Shown here: positions 23,161-33,613 of the stretch, one piece after another
How the letters are laid out: each line of letters opens with the position of its first letter
Position numbering within the stretch: the stretch's first letter is position 1
Source: Lumnitzera littorea
Taxonomy: Eukaryota > Streptophyta > Magnoliopsida > Myrtales > Combretaceae
Direction of reading: 5' to 3'
Assembly (NCBI GenBank): GCA_024138015.1
Contig: JAMXBB010000004.1
Location: 9,690,877 to 9,754,876, forward strand
DNA length: 64,000 nt
Notes under the pieces: model-generated
The model's database searches: none
What the model was told of the DNA's origin: nothing
The model's input: only the letters and a program-made list of their open reading frames with translations
Position numbers and translations under genes: made by a program

Positions 23161-23445
23161 CTAGTAGTGCAAAGATTTTGGCGGAGGTGGTGGCTTTGGT
23201 GTACATTAAGCTGAAGGTGGACATAATAGAACTTAAGGAGGAGATATATATGGACAAGGAGGTGGAGGTGGTGGCGGCCTCCTTGGTGCTTTCTTCCTCA
23301 AGATATAAGAAGAGCTTGGGTACAAAATTCTGTTGGAGGATGACCGCCAAGTTGGTTTCCATGTTGTGGTCTCAGATGAACAAGTACCAAATTGCATTGG
23401 CAACAATCCATGAAGTAAGAAGAAAATGATTAGATAAGATAGCAT
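23161..23445 (-). pseudogene. B4: decayed secreted proline-rich peptide precursor
   Basis: The start at 23443-23445 aligns with B1-B3, and the signal peptide (MLSYLIIFFLLHGLLPMQFGTC), spacer and basic-Pro junction (RKKAPRRPPPPPP) are clear. The frame stops after 70 codons at 23233-23235, where TAA stands in place of the Tyr of SPPY in B3. A second in-frame stop is at 23206-23208. Between and beyond the stops the sequence still aligns to B3, through CTPKPPPPPKS to a final TAG at 23161-23163. Relative to B3 about 17 codons after the Pro block are missing in frame. It is a decaying copy unless the short 70-residue product is used. A TATA-like element remains. Confidence 0.75.
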
Positions 23446-23504
23446 GATGTCTTGATATATTATTAATATCGCATTTTGCTGTTTGATGAGCACTTTTGCT
23501 TCCT

Positions 23505-23514
23505 CTATATATTG
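23505..23514 (-). promoter_or_regulatory. TATA-like element of B4
   Basis: Plus-strand ctatatattg stands where B2 and B3 have ctatatatag, at the same distance from the start codon. Confidence 0.45.
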
Positions 23515-24239
23515 ATACGTAGCATAAGCCGTCAAGAGATTGTCATAGAAAGTATTTTGGAGTTTGGAATTATCCATGGGGTATTTTTTGTGTTAAGTCG
23601 CATACCAGCGTTGCCGATACATATATATTCCGGTACAAAGTATAGATTCTAATTAAAGTTATCCATATCAAAACTTGTGCACTGTACCAAAATCAATATG
23701 TTTATATATATTTTAGTAACAGAAATACATATCAAAATTTATATGTTATGTCAAAATGTATATATATATACCGCAATTTTACGTTATAGCTTCATATAAA
23801 GTCATTGTATGTGACTCAACACAAATAAATCTCCTATCTACTTGGCCAAGATGACAATCCAAATTGAGAATCTTGATGTATAAAATTTAAATCTACATTA
23901 AAAATACATGAAGTTCAAATATATAATCAAACTAATTCAAATCTATTAATGTAAAATTCAACACAGACATAATGTATTGTGTTGACTTTGGGTTTTCTTC
24001 CGATGCTCGTACTATACACGGGAAAAGATTGTTTGCCAAGTCATATTTAAGATAATAATGTAAATATTAAAGTAGAAGATAAGGATTCTCTTATGCATCG
24101 AAATACCTAATTGTGGTGACCTGTTTTGTTAACCTTTTATACGTAGGATGTATACCAAATGAAACCATGTAAGAACCTCATTTTTCTATATAACTTGAAT
24201 TAAAATTAATAGAGAATTCATCTGTTTTTACCTATAACT

Positions 24240-24740
24240 TGTTCTAACTTGGGCTATAAATGAGTTAAGTTAAGCTTTTGAAAGCTTAAACTCAAGTTTA
24301 AATTCGACTCGTTTAAAAATTATCAAACTCGAGTTGAGTCGAACTTTTATTGAGTCTGAAAATTAGAGGATCGAGCTCGACTTGTTTAAATAGATGAATT
24401 TGAGCTCATATATCTAAATAAACAAACATGTTTAAATAAGCCCGTATATCTAAACAAGCTTAAGTTTGTATATCTAGATGAGTTTGAACTCAAATGTATT
24501 AATATAACTAAAAATAAAAATTATTACATTAATATAATATAGGCTACAAGCCTACTCGTGAACCTATTAATAAGCTTACTTGCGAACCTGCTTACAAGCT
24601 TACTCGCAAGCCAATTCACAAGCTTAAATTTAGAGCTTGAGCTCAAGCTCGACTCATTTAATTAAAAGAGCTTTATTTTAAGCTTAAGCTTCACCCGTTT
24701 ACTAATTAAATTCAAGTCAAACTGAGCTTAAAATGAGCCA
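24240..24740. repeat. Dispersed AGCTCGAG-rich repeat, copy 2
   Basis: It shares aagcttaaactcaagttt, gagctcgac, cctattaataagcttact and gagctcaagctcg with the copy near 2.2-3.2 kb. It is absent from the B3 block at the equivalent place, so it inserted into the B4 block after duplication or was lost from B3. Confidence 0.6.
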
Positions 24741-25029
24741 AATTCAAGTAACTCACAAACAACCTAGGATAGTTACAACCATAGTTCGAACTCTACTTTT
24801 TCATTGAACGGTGAGTATCTGCACCAGTACATGGGGAGAAACTTCAAGGAAACAAGAGTGAGATGGGATTGGTAAATGACTTGCATTGTTCAAGGCTGTT
24901 AACTCAAAGGAACTGATCTCTAGATAGCAACTAGACAGTTTTATATGTTGGAATTCCAATAATATTGCAATAATTATATTATTATGGCGCTTCAATTCTT
25001 AGGTGCAATATATTTTCCTTACAGGCTGA

Positions 25030-25560
25030 TCTTCTAGGAGTTAAGTACTGATACAAGAAACGTTAACACATATCTATATTATTTAGAGAAATTTATAGGT
25101 TTACTGATTAAAGAGATAAATATTACACAAATATCAATTATCTAAAAAAAATTACAAAATTATCAATCCCATATTGTATGTTGCATATGCAACACTAGTT
25201 TTGTGTGCTTGTCATACTTTCAAAATGCAACATATGTATTATACTCAACGAATATTGTATTTGCTAGATGCGATATAGGTACAATACTGGATTTACAAAA
25301 TTGCATTTTGTAAATGCTAGATACAACATCCTTTTCTATATTAAAATCGTATTTCAAAAATATGATTCAGTAGCAATATTTTTATAATTAGAATTATCTA
25401 ATTTATATTTATATAAATTTTTTTAAAGTCGATAAACATGTTCCTTACGCATTCTATTTGCATGTCATTTATATAAACACATGTTTTATTAACACCATTA
25501 AATGTTTTTTTGCATATCTAGAGGTTAAGCACAAATACAAACAACATTAACACATATCTA
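25030..25560. repeat. Direct repeat bracketing a 460-bp segment
   Basis: The sequence ctaggagttaag...gttaacacatatcta (25032-25075) recurs as ctagaggttaag...attaacacatatctaga (about 25518-25562). B3 has only one copy. The bracketed segment is absent from B3 and has no coding capacity. It could be a local duplication or a small element. Confidence 0.5.
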
Positions 25561-25562
25561 GA

Positions 25563-26783
25563 TGATAACTCTGATTTTAAACATATTTCATATGGTGATT
25601 TTATAGTATTTCCCTTATATTTTTTGTTTTCTTTAAAGAAATTGATACTTAATTGAGTAAAATTTTGATTTCAAGGTTTGAATGTGTTCTAGGATCGAAA
25701 ACGAAGAAAAGGAATCAAGTTTCACCCAATTCGGAGTTCAAACGAAGGAGTTATGAAGTTTTGAAGTTATACAGAAAAATTTGCCTAGGTGCAGAAAGTT
25801 ACACAACCTGGGGACACGGCCATGTCTCAGGCCGTGTCTGGTGATGAAAACAGAATCCTTATAATATATATATAAAAAGATATCTGAGGGTTTAGACAAG
25901 AGAGAGACATTAGAGAAACAGACGAGACACAAGAGAAGAGAAGAGACTTGAGGAGAAGGAGAAGAAAGGAGCAAGAATAACATCAACTTCAAGATTAGAG
26001 AGATTGTTCATCAATTAAAAAGGTTTTCCATGTTTTATTTTATGTTTTTTATGGAACTCGTTTTTAGATTCATTATGATAGCTTAGAATATGTGTATTTA
26101 GGATTATGGAACCTAGGGTTTCATGTGACTTTTGGGTTGATTTATAAATTTCAATAAAGTTTCTTTCTTTTCTTGATTCAATTATGTTGTTTAATTGTTG
26201 ATTGACAATTCTAGAGTATCAATATATGATATTATTCATGATGATTGAGAAATTGCATGTGTAATTAGATCTTAGCATAATTGGAGAGAATTACATGTAT
26301 ACTTAGAGATAAGATACATGTTTCTTCCGGAAAGTTAATTATTTGTGTGGGAATTCATTATACATTAATGCAATTCTAAGTTATATTACTAAGTGAAGAG
26401 ATTCCGGCAAATAATTTAGGATTAGGGTTAATATACTTGAGAAAGATATTAGCTTTAATTGTGAATCTCTCCAGTCAAGAATAATAGAAATTGAATTGAA
26501 TATATTTTAAGCGATCATATGTTAAACACTAGGGGAAATAATTCCTAAATACGTTATTAATTTCTTAAAGTCGTTCGTAGTTTTATTGCTTTCTAATTTG
26601 CTTAATCAAGTCTCATAATTAGTTTAGATGGTTAATGTCAGTATTTTTAATTCATTTAATTTATCACAATTTTCCAGTTAGATAATAGAGCTAAGGTTAA
26701 TATTAGTACTCGAAATCTCTGAAGGATCGACTTGGACTCACATCTGCTATATTAAAATTGATAAGTGCACTTACCTCATATCA
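25563..26783. mobile_element. Solo LTR (1221 bp)
   Basis: The element begins TGATA and ends TATCA (inverted TG...CA ends), and is flanked on both sides by ctaga (25558-25562 and 26784-26788), a 5-bp target duplication. No internal domain is present, so it is a recombined single LTR. Inside are gacacggccatgtctcaggc and a 3' end with gtgcacttacctcat, which resemble LTRs of large plant retrotransposons; the lineage is not assigned. The B3 block lacks it. Small ORFs inside are not genes. Confidence 0.85.
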
Positions 26784-26842
26784 CTAGATATCCAAAAAGC
26801 TTTGCATTTAACCCTCCAGTTATGCAAATGTTTCATATTACA

Positions 26843-27124
26843 TGATAAAATGCTTGCTCTGTATAATATCGTGAGTGCAGTAACAAAAGTAAGAAGTAGT
26901 GGAAAGAAGTTAGAGATGAGAAACTAGAAAGAATTTGAAGATGAGAGGTTATGTAGGAAAATAGAATTTCATGTTACCACTACATTCCTCAATACTAGCC
27001 TATTTATATACAGCAATGAAACAGAAAGAGAATAACAAAATAACTAACAAAAACCTAACTTCTATACATCTACTACCAAGTTGGATAACAAACTAACTGA
27101 AACTAATAAGTTATACTTTTAACA
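26843..27124 (-). repeat. 3' LTR of the copia element
   Basis: Begins tgataaaatgcttgctct and ends tacttttaaca on the plus strand. It pairs with 31577-31854 along its whole length. Confidence 0.92.
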
Positions 27125-27126
27125 CT

Positions 27127-27140
27127 ACCCCCCTCAAGAT
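27127..27140 (-). other. Polypurine tract of the copia element
   Basis: The minus strand reads ATCTTGAGGGGGGT directly before the 3' LTR, the usual place for plus-strand priming. Confidence 0.8.
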
Positions 27141-27149
27141 GGAGAGTAA

Positions 27150-27520
27150 ATGTTAATTACGCCCATCTTGATTAAGAAAGAAGTGAAACGATCAACCACT
27201 AAGCCCTTAGTGAAGATATCAGCAAGCTGGTTGTCAAAGGAAACATAGATAGGCAACATGATACCATCAACCACTTTATCTCTTACAAAATGCAAGTCCA
27301 TCTCAAGGTGTTTAGTTTGTTCATGAAAAACCGGGGTTTTAGTGATATGTACAACAGACTAATTGTCATAAAAGAGTTGGACTGGTAAAGGACAAGTAAG
27401 ACAAAATTCTTTCAATAAAGCTATTAGCCAAAGCACTTCACAAGCAACGGCAGCAAGAGCTCGATATTCCAATTCAACTGAGCTCCATGCAACAGTTGTT
27501 TACTTCTTGGACTTCCAATT
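27150..27520 (-). pseudogene. Copia RNase H fragment
   Basis: The minus-strand translation shows SVELEYRALAAVACEVLWL near 27440-27495, then HEQTKHLEMDLHFVRDKV near 27280-27335 and LADIFTKGL near 27205-27230. These are standard C-terminal copia RNase H landmarks. The region is split by frame changes and stops. Confidence 0.85.
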
Positions 27521-28059
27521 GATGAGAGAATCTCCAAGAAAAACACAAAAGCCTATAGTAGAACAACGAGAGTTAGGACAACCTCCCCAATCACTGTCAT
27601 AATAAGCCCGAACAACCAAGTCAGAATACTTGGAAAAGAAAATACCTTGTCCCATTGTTCCTTTAATATACCGAAAGACATAATTATAAGCATGCTGATG
27701 AATTTGTTAGGGTTAGTCCATAAATTGACTAAGAACATGGACTGCATAGGCTAGATCTGGTCAAGTAATGCAAAGGTATAGAAGTTTGCCAACAACCTTC
27801 CAATATCTAGAAGCATCAACAAAATCAAAACTATCATCCTTAGAAAGCCTATGGTTAGGAACAATAGGAGTAGCTGCAAATCTAGACCCAAGAAAACCAG
27901 TCTCCATGAGCGAATCAAGAGAAAATTTACACTAAGATAAAGCTAACCTGTTTAAAGACCATGCAAGCTTAAGACCAATAAAGTATTTAAGAGGTCCTAA
28001 ATCCTTAATCTTGAACTAGGAATGCATATAGTCCTTGAACTAATTAATAAGCAGAAGAT

Positions 28060-28590
28060 TCTTACTTGCAATAGCAATGTCATCAACATAAACCAGAACA
28101 ATTAACATGTCATCAGCAAAACCTTTAACAAATAAGGAATAGTCACAGCGTGACTATTGAAAGCCATAAGCTAAAAGTGACTGAGTGAGCTTTGCATTCC
28201 ATTGTCGTGAAACTTGCTTAAGGCCATAAAGAGACTTATGAAGTCGACAAACAAGCTTGGCACCAAAAGAGGATGGAGCAGAAACAAATAAACCTGGAGG
28301 AAGTTCCATGAACACTTCCTTGTGTAAGTTACCATTCAAGAAGTCATTATAAACATCCATTTGATGCACGTGCCAATTAAAAATTGCAGCCAAACAAAAA
28401 AAAAAAAAAAAGCCAAACAATAGTATGTTTAATAACCAAACTAAAGGTTTCTGCATAGTGAAAGCCTTCCTTTTGACTATACCATTTAGCTACAAGTCGA
28501 GCCTTGTAACAATCAATAGAGCCATCAGCATTAGTCTTAAGTTTATACACCCACTTGCATCCTATAGGACATTTGCCAACCGGCAAAGGA
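28060..28590 (-). pseudogene. Copia reverse transcriptase fragment
   Basis: It begins with KWVYKLKTNADGSI (near 28520-28560) and includes WHVHQMDVYNDFLNG, with the first catalytic Asp, near 28325-28380. Then come KSLYGLKQVSRQWN (near 28195-28235) and YVDD within VLVYVDDIAIA (near 28068-28100). All main RT landmarks are visible but the frame is broken, notably by a run of T at 28398-28412 on the minus strand that inserts phenylalanines into the fingers region. Confidence 0.9.
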
Positions 28591-28598
28591 ACAATACT

Positions 28599-29790
28599 CT
28601 AAGTACTATTGTTCTTCAATGCATCTAACTCTTCATCTATAACTTTACACCAAGGAGTATGCAACTTAACCTGATTATAAGAAGTAAGCTTACTGTATTG
28701 AGCCAACTGTACAGTAAAAGCACGATAAGTAGGTGAAAAAGAATCATAACTCAAGACTGAACTAAGGGGATATGTAATAGAAGAACATAAAATAGCACTC
28801 TTAGAGTTCGAAGAAAGTAGATTATGATGAGAATCTACAAGATATGGAGGAAGCTTTCTTTCACGTATACTACGCCTCAAACAATTAGTAGAAGCAGTAC
28901 TTTCTTTTGCTACAAGTTCTTCAACAAAACTTTGTTGCACTGTAGCATCATGAGGAAACAGAGAGAACAAATGATCCATATAGGATGGATCAAATGAAGG
29001 AATAAGAGCAGACTCATGAGATGATTTAGTCAAAAAGGAATGTGAGTGAAAGGGAAAAACATTCTCAATAAAATGAACATCATGTGAAATGAGATACTTC
29101 TGTTGAACTAAATTGTACAAACAATACCCTTTAATAGTTGTTGGATATCCAATAAACACACAAGGCTATGTACGCGGATCAAATTTTGTCTTATTCCTTG
29201 CAAGAGTAGATGCAAAACATAATGAACCAAACACACAAAGATGAGAATAAGAAGGAGACTTGCCATATAACATCTGATAAGGTGAAAAACCATTTAACAT
29301 ATCCGTTGGCAACCGATTGATGATGTAAGTAGCTATAAGAATAGCATCTCCCCAAAAACATAACAAAAGAGAAGCCTGTAAGAGTAGAGCACGAGCAATA
29401 GACAATAAATGATGATGCTTTCACTCAACTATACCATTTTTTTTGTGGAGTTTCAACACAAGATGTATGATGTACAATTCCTTTGAATACATAAAATTCA
29501 GTTGACATGAACTTTGGACCATTATCACTTCTTATTGTCTTCACACAAGAATTAAATTGAACAAAAACCATAGTACAAAAGGACTTAACAACCATAGAAG
29601 TGTCATGTTTAGAACGCACGAGATAAACCCATGTAACCCGTATGTAATCATCAACTGTTGCGAGGAAATATCGATATCCTTGAAGAGTAACTACAGCATA
29701 AAGACCCCGAATGTCCATATGAACCAATTCAAAAGAAGCATTTGTATTCTTAATGTGCAAAGGAAAAGGACTACGCTTCAGTTTGGCCAA
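28599..29790 (-). pseudogene. Copia integrase and following linker fragments
   Basis: The integrase core is present as FELVHMDIRG (first Asp), then TIRSDNGPKF (second Asp in DNG). It is followed by FWGDAILIATYIINRLP, the C-terminal GYPTTIKGYCLYNL segment and a Ser-rich linker towards RT. It is distributed over at least three frames (29425-29790, 29166-29405, 28599-29159), so it is non-functional. Confidence 0.88.
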
Positions 29791-30285
29791 AGGACAAACT
29801 ACACATTGAAATGGAACACATTTAACACTCTTGTCAATATGACTTATCTATTCCATACAACTAAAAGATTGACGACCAAAGCGATAGTACCAAACATCAA
29901 AGTTCTTAAGCAAACCTGATAAAACAAATGAAAGAAAAGTATTGTTTGCACATTTTTTAGCAGAACAAATGGCTGTATCATAAGAAGATCCCATAGAGCT
30001 AAGCTGTTGCTCCAACAAGTATAGAGTACTCTTTGCTTCAGCTCGTCCAATCACCCTCTAATTGGAAGAGTCTTAAATAAAAGCAACATTTCTTGTAAAA
30101 AGAACAACACATCTAGAGTCTTGTAACAACTTAGTAATAGAGACCGAATTATATTTGAATATACGAATAAATAGCACATTATGTAAAACTATTGCAGATG
30201 GAAAAACCACTGTCCCAACATGAGTAGCAACAAGCTATTGACCATTAGGCAAGAAAATTTGTCTATTCTTTATAGCCTTCCAAGA

Positions 30286-30855
30286 CTAAAATAATGAAAT
30301 GTAGCTAGCCATATGATCAGTTGCACCCGAATCAAGTATCCAACTAACTATCATAAAAAAACTACTAAATTTCTGATTAGAAGAAGAATTACGTATACCT
30401 GCCATATGACTCATAGAAGCTTCGTCTGGAGGTTTATCCTGCAAAACAACCGCTGGACTAGAATTCGATGCTGACAAAGTAGCACTAAAAGGACTAGAGT
30501 TAGAAACATGTAACATACTCAATAGATTAAGCAATTGATCCTTTGAAAAATTGAGACCTGACAGATTCACATCAAAACAAGGAACATTACCAACATCTGA
30601 ACCAATCACAGAGGAATAAGAACTAGCATCTATAGGCATTGGATCAACAAAATTATGTCCAATGAACACATGATTAACACCAGAATTATGCAATCTAATA
30701 TTATTATTTTGCTTAAAATGCAAAGGAAAACCAATGAGTTTATAACACTTCTCCTTTAAATGACCTCTCTTATGACAGTAGCTACAAATAACATCTCCTC
30801 TATTCCATTGTTCTGCATTCAAACTAACCATAGCAAAAGCCTCTGACAAAATCAA
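30286..30855 (-). pseudogene. Copia gag C-terminus and protease start
   Basis: A 189-codon frame holds a CCHC zinc knuckle (CSYCHKRGHLKEKCYKLIGFP, cut here by family pattern CX2CX4HX4C), a Ser-rich linker and the aspartic protease motif WILDSGATDHMA at its end. The active-site Asp is intact, but the frame stops shortly after it. Confidence 0.88.
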
Positions 30856-30859
30856 ATCC

Positions 30860-31563
30860 TTAAGTCTATTAGCCCTCTAAAATTCGCCTCGAACAACCAA
30901 GTTATAAGCCTTATCTAAGGAAGGAAAAGGCTTAAGTACAAGAATCTGAGATCGAAGTGCAGAAAAACTCTCATTCAATCCATTTAAGAACTTAGACACA
31001 TGATCCTTTTAAGCTATGTCAACAAATCCGTCAAAGCACTTACCATTATAAGATCTACATGAACAATGTGGCAGTGGTCGAAAATTTCTAAGTTCCTCCC
31101 AAATTATACTTAACTCAGTGAAATACTCATCAACACTTCTTGATCCTTAAACACCGGTATTAAGCATGTGATATAATTGACAAATTCTTGAAACGTTAGG
31201 CTAAGCAAAACGTACCTTCAATTTATCCTAAATCTGTTTGGCCAAATGCAAGCAAAGTACAATGGATGCAATCGGCGACTAAATCGATCACAAAAGCTAA
31301 GCAACAATTAGATTGTTGCATCTACTCCAAATCAAATGTAGCTTATCTGTCTTCGTTGGTTCAGGTGTTGAGCCATCCACAAATCTAACCTTGTTGTGGA
31401 TGGAAAGAGCCAACAAAAATGACCGGCTCCACGTATTGTAGTTAAGGCCGGACAACATTGAAGTAATGAACATCGACCTTTGAGAATCCAAATGGTAAAT
31501 ATAAAATGAAGAATTAACATCTTCAGGAGAGAAATCATTCATATTGTCGTCGATTACAAAACC
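30860..31563 (-). pseudogene. Copia gag N-terminal part
   Basis: The minus strand shows DFSPEDVNSSFYIYHLDSQ and LNYNTWSRSFLLALSIHNK, the N-terminal gag landmark of Retrofit-like copia elements. The frame is interrupted before reaching the zinc knuckle. Confidence 0.82.
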
Positions 31564-31564
31564 T

Positions 31565-31576
31565 GCTCTGATACCA
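31565..31576 (-). other. Primer-binding site (initiator tRNA-Met)
   Basis: The minus strand reads TGGTATCAGAGC immediately inside the 5' LTR, the canonical plant copia primer-binding site. Confidence 0.92.
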
Positions 31577-31854
31577 TGATAAAATGCTTGCTCTATATAA
31601 TATCGTGAGTGTAATAGCAAAAGTGAAAAGCAGTGGAAAGAACTTGGAAACGAGAGACTAGAAAGAATTTTAAGATGAGAGGCTGTGTAGGAAAATAGAA
31701 TTTCGTGTTACCACTACATTCCTCAATACAAGCATATTTATATACAGTAATGAAACAAAAAGAGAATAACAAACTAACTAACAGAAACCTAGCTTCTATA
31801 CATCTATTAACAAGCTGAATAACAAACCAACTTCTATAAGTTATACTTGTAACA
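31577..31854 (-). repeat. 5' LTR of the copia element
   Basis: Begins tgataaaatgcttgctct and ends tacttgtaaca on the plus strand. It is the partner of 26843-27124. Confidence 0.92.
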
Positions 31855-31859
31855 TTACA

Positions 31860-33089
31860 TAAATAATGAGGTAAAAATATAAGAATTCCTAAACTTTATC
31901 AAAAATTATGCCTGCATCATCTTTTGTGGCTTGCCATTTTTCATTATCTTCATTAAAAAATGCAGTCTCATTAACATGGCACCGAATAGTTTTTATTACA
32001 ACCAAGAATCCCAAAGGTGTATCCAAACGTTTAAATCAGTGTTAGAAATCGAAAAGAAGCATATTTTTACTATCCAACTTCCATCTAATTTTTGCTTAAA
32101 TTTCATTAATTAGACAGGGCATACAACTAGCCAATACGTATTTGAATTAGAACTATGAAAAAATTGGTATGTAAATAAAGAAAGAGGTGAGAAGTGATAT
32201 TTTTAGACAATTCGATTCCCATTTCAAACCCGAATCATGCTCAAGTCTAACTCCACACATGAAATCATATAAAAATCAAATAATTCTATGGATCAAAATT
32301 ATTAAACTCATGATTCTACCTATAATCGTTATAAGGTTAATAAATCAAAACATAAAAACGTAAGTTTTTATAACGTATGTAAAATAACTTTAAAAACTAT
32401 AAATATACTCATAGTAATTATTTAAAACTTGAAATACATAATGAAAATAAAGAAAGGAAAAAATTAAGTTCTTTTTTACATAAAAAAATCTTAATAATAT
32501 ATAATTTAACATGTATGAAAAAAGAATAAACAAAGTCAAAACTAAACTTTTTCTTTTTTCTAAAAAAAAAGCAATAAATTAAAAAGAACAAAAATTTTCA
32601 ATTCATTTTAAATTATTGACGGTATAAATTGAAATATATACTTTTTCTTATAATATTTATTATTAGAGTTGAAACCTACATAAAGACGATGAACATAAAA
32701 TAAGAAACCAAGAAGGAGAGGAAGAGGGAAAAAAAGTTAAAATAGGATAGGAAAGATGATATAATATTTCAATAATTGATGACTTGTAAAAACTTACATG
32801 TATTTTTTATTTTTTAGCCCATTTAACTCAAATATATAGAAACAGTAAACTCTTAAAAAATATTTACATTTTTATCAAATTTAAATATAAACTCAATTAA
32901 AAATATAAGTTTCTAACACGAAAACGATTTTATACACGAATTAACTAGAAATAGCATCTTAAAATCGTAAACTCGTAGAGTTGCATAAATAGAATCGTAA
33001 TTTTAATAACTATGATATGGACCTTAAATTGATTATATTGTTGTTTTTATAAATATGGTAGCTAAATAATAAAACCTTTTATAGACTTT
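31860..33089. other. Intergenic spacer
   Basis: The first about 130 bp continue the B4 duplication flank (gaggtaaaaatataag, gcttgccatttttcatta, compared with 21020-21110). The rest is AT-rich with no supported gene. Confidence 0.55.
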
Positions 33090-33566
33090 CACTGTGTTTG
33101 GATAAGTAGAAATTAGTTGAAATGAAAAGAAAACAAATGAAAGGGAAGGAAAGGAAGTGTTTGGCAAATTAAATGAAGGGTGGAAATCGGTAAAAATGGA
33201 AGGAAGGTAATGAAAACATTTTCACTATTTAGTCTACTTCATTTCATGGAAATATAATATAATTATAAGATTTTCCTAATAATAATATTCATCACTAGAA
33301 AAATGTGGAAATTAATGGAAATGTAATACAATTACAAGATTGTCTCTTGTAATAATATTCATCACTAGAAAAGTGGAGGTAATTTTGTCCAATACTGACA
33401 ACATTTCCTTTTAGTTCCCTTTACCAAATAAAGGAAACAAAAACATTTCATTTCATTTCCTTCATATGTTATCAAATTAAAAAAAAAAATTATACTTCAT
33501 TCCTTTCTTTTCTTTTGCACATATTTTTGCCTATTTCTGTTTTATAAAGATTTACCAAACATAGTG
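33090..33566. mobile_element. CACTA-type MITE, copy 2
   Basis: The ends are cactgtgtttgg and ccaaacatagtg, inverted with one mismatch, and the flanks are ttt on both sides (33087-33089 and 33567-33569), fitting the 3-bp duplication of CACTA elements. The length (477 bp) and the purine-rich left and pyrimidine-rich right halves match the copy at 7494. It is absent from segmental copy II, so it inserted after that duplication. It contains a 69-70-bp internal duplication. Confidence 0.7.
33247..33374. repeat. 70-bp direct repeat inside the MITE
   Basis: The sequences tggaaatataat...cactagaaaa and tggaaatgtaat...cactagaaaa are about 69 bp apart and share aataatattcatcactagaa exactly. Confidence 0.75.
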
Positions 33567-33613
33567 TTTGTGTAATCACTTAACAACTAACAAAAATGGA
33601 AACTAAGTATATC

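Larger units (their letters stand above)
22930..25080. repeat. B4 duplication block, left portion
   Basis: It matches the B3 block in both flanks of the gene but is broken up by later insertions. One lies at about 23577-23840, an AGCTCGAG-rich repeat at about 24240-24740, and the solo LTR and copia element further right. The block resumes at 26784-26842 and again from 31855 to about 31985. Confidence 0.75.
26843..31854 (-). mobile_element. Full-length, degenerate Ty1-copia retrotransposon
   Basis: A 5.0-kb element in minus orientation bounded by LTRs of 282 and 278 bp with TG...CA ends, and by the target duplication ttaca (26838-26842 and 31855-31859). Next to the right LTR is an initiator-tRNA-Met primer-binding site, and next to the left LTR a polypurine tract. 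The internal order on the minus strand is gag, zinc knuckle, protease, integrase, reverse transcriptase, RNase H, the copia order. Frameshifts and stops split pol into at least six frames, so it is not autonomous. About 30 differences between the LTRs counted by eye (roughly 11%) point to an old insertion. Confidence 0.93.

Noticed and set aside
22979..23429. Open frames on both strands across B4 (127 codons minus, 83 codons plus)
   Set aside because: They are other-frame readings of the Pro-rich B4 sequence and its antisense; CCN-rich DNA is open in several frames.
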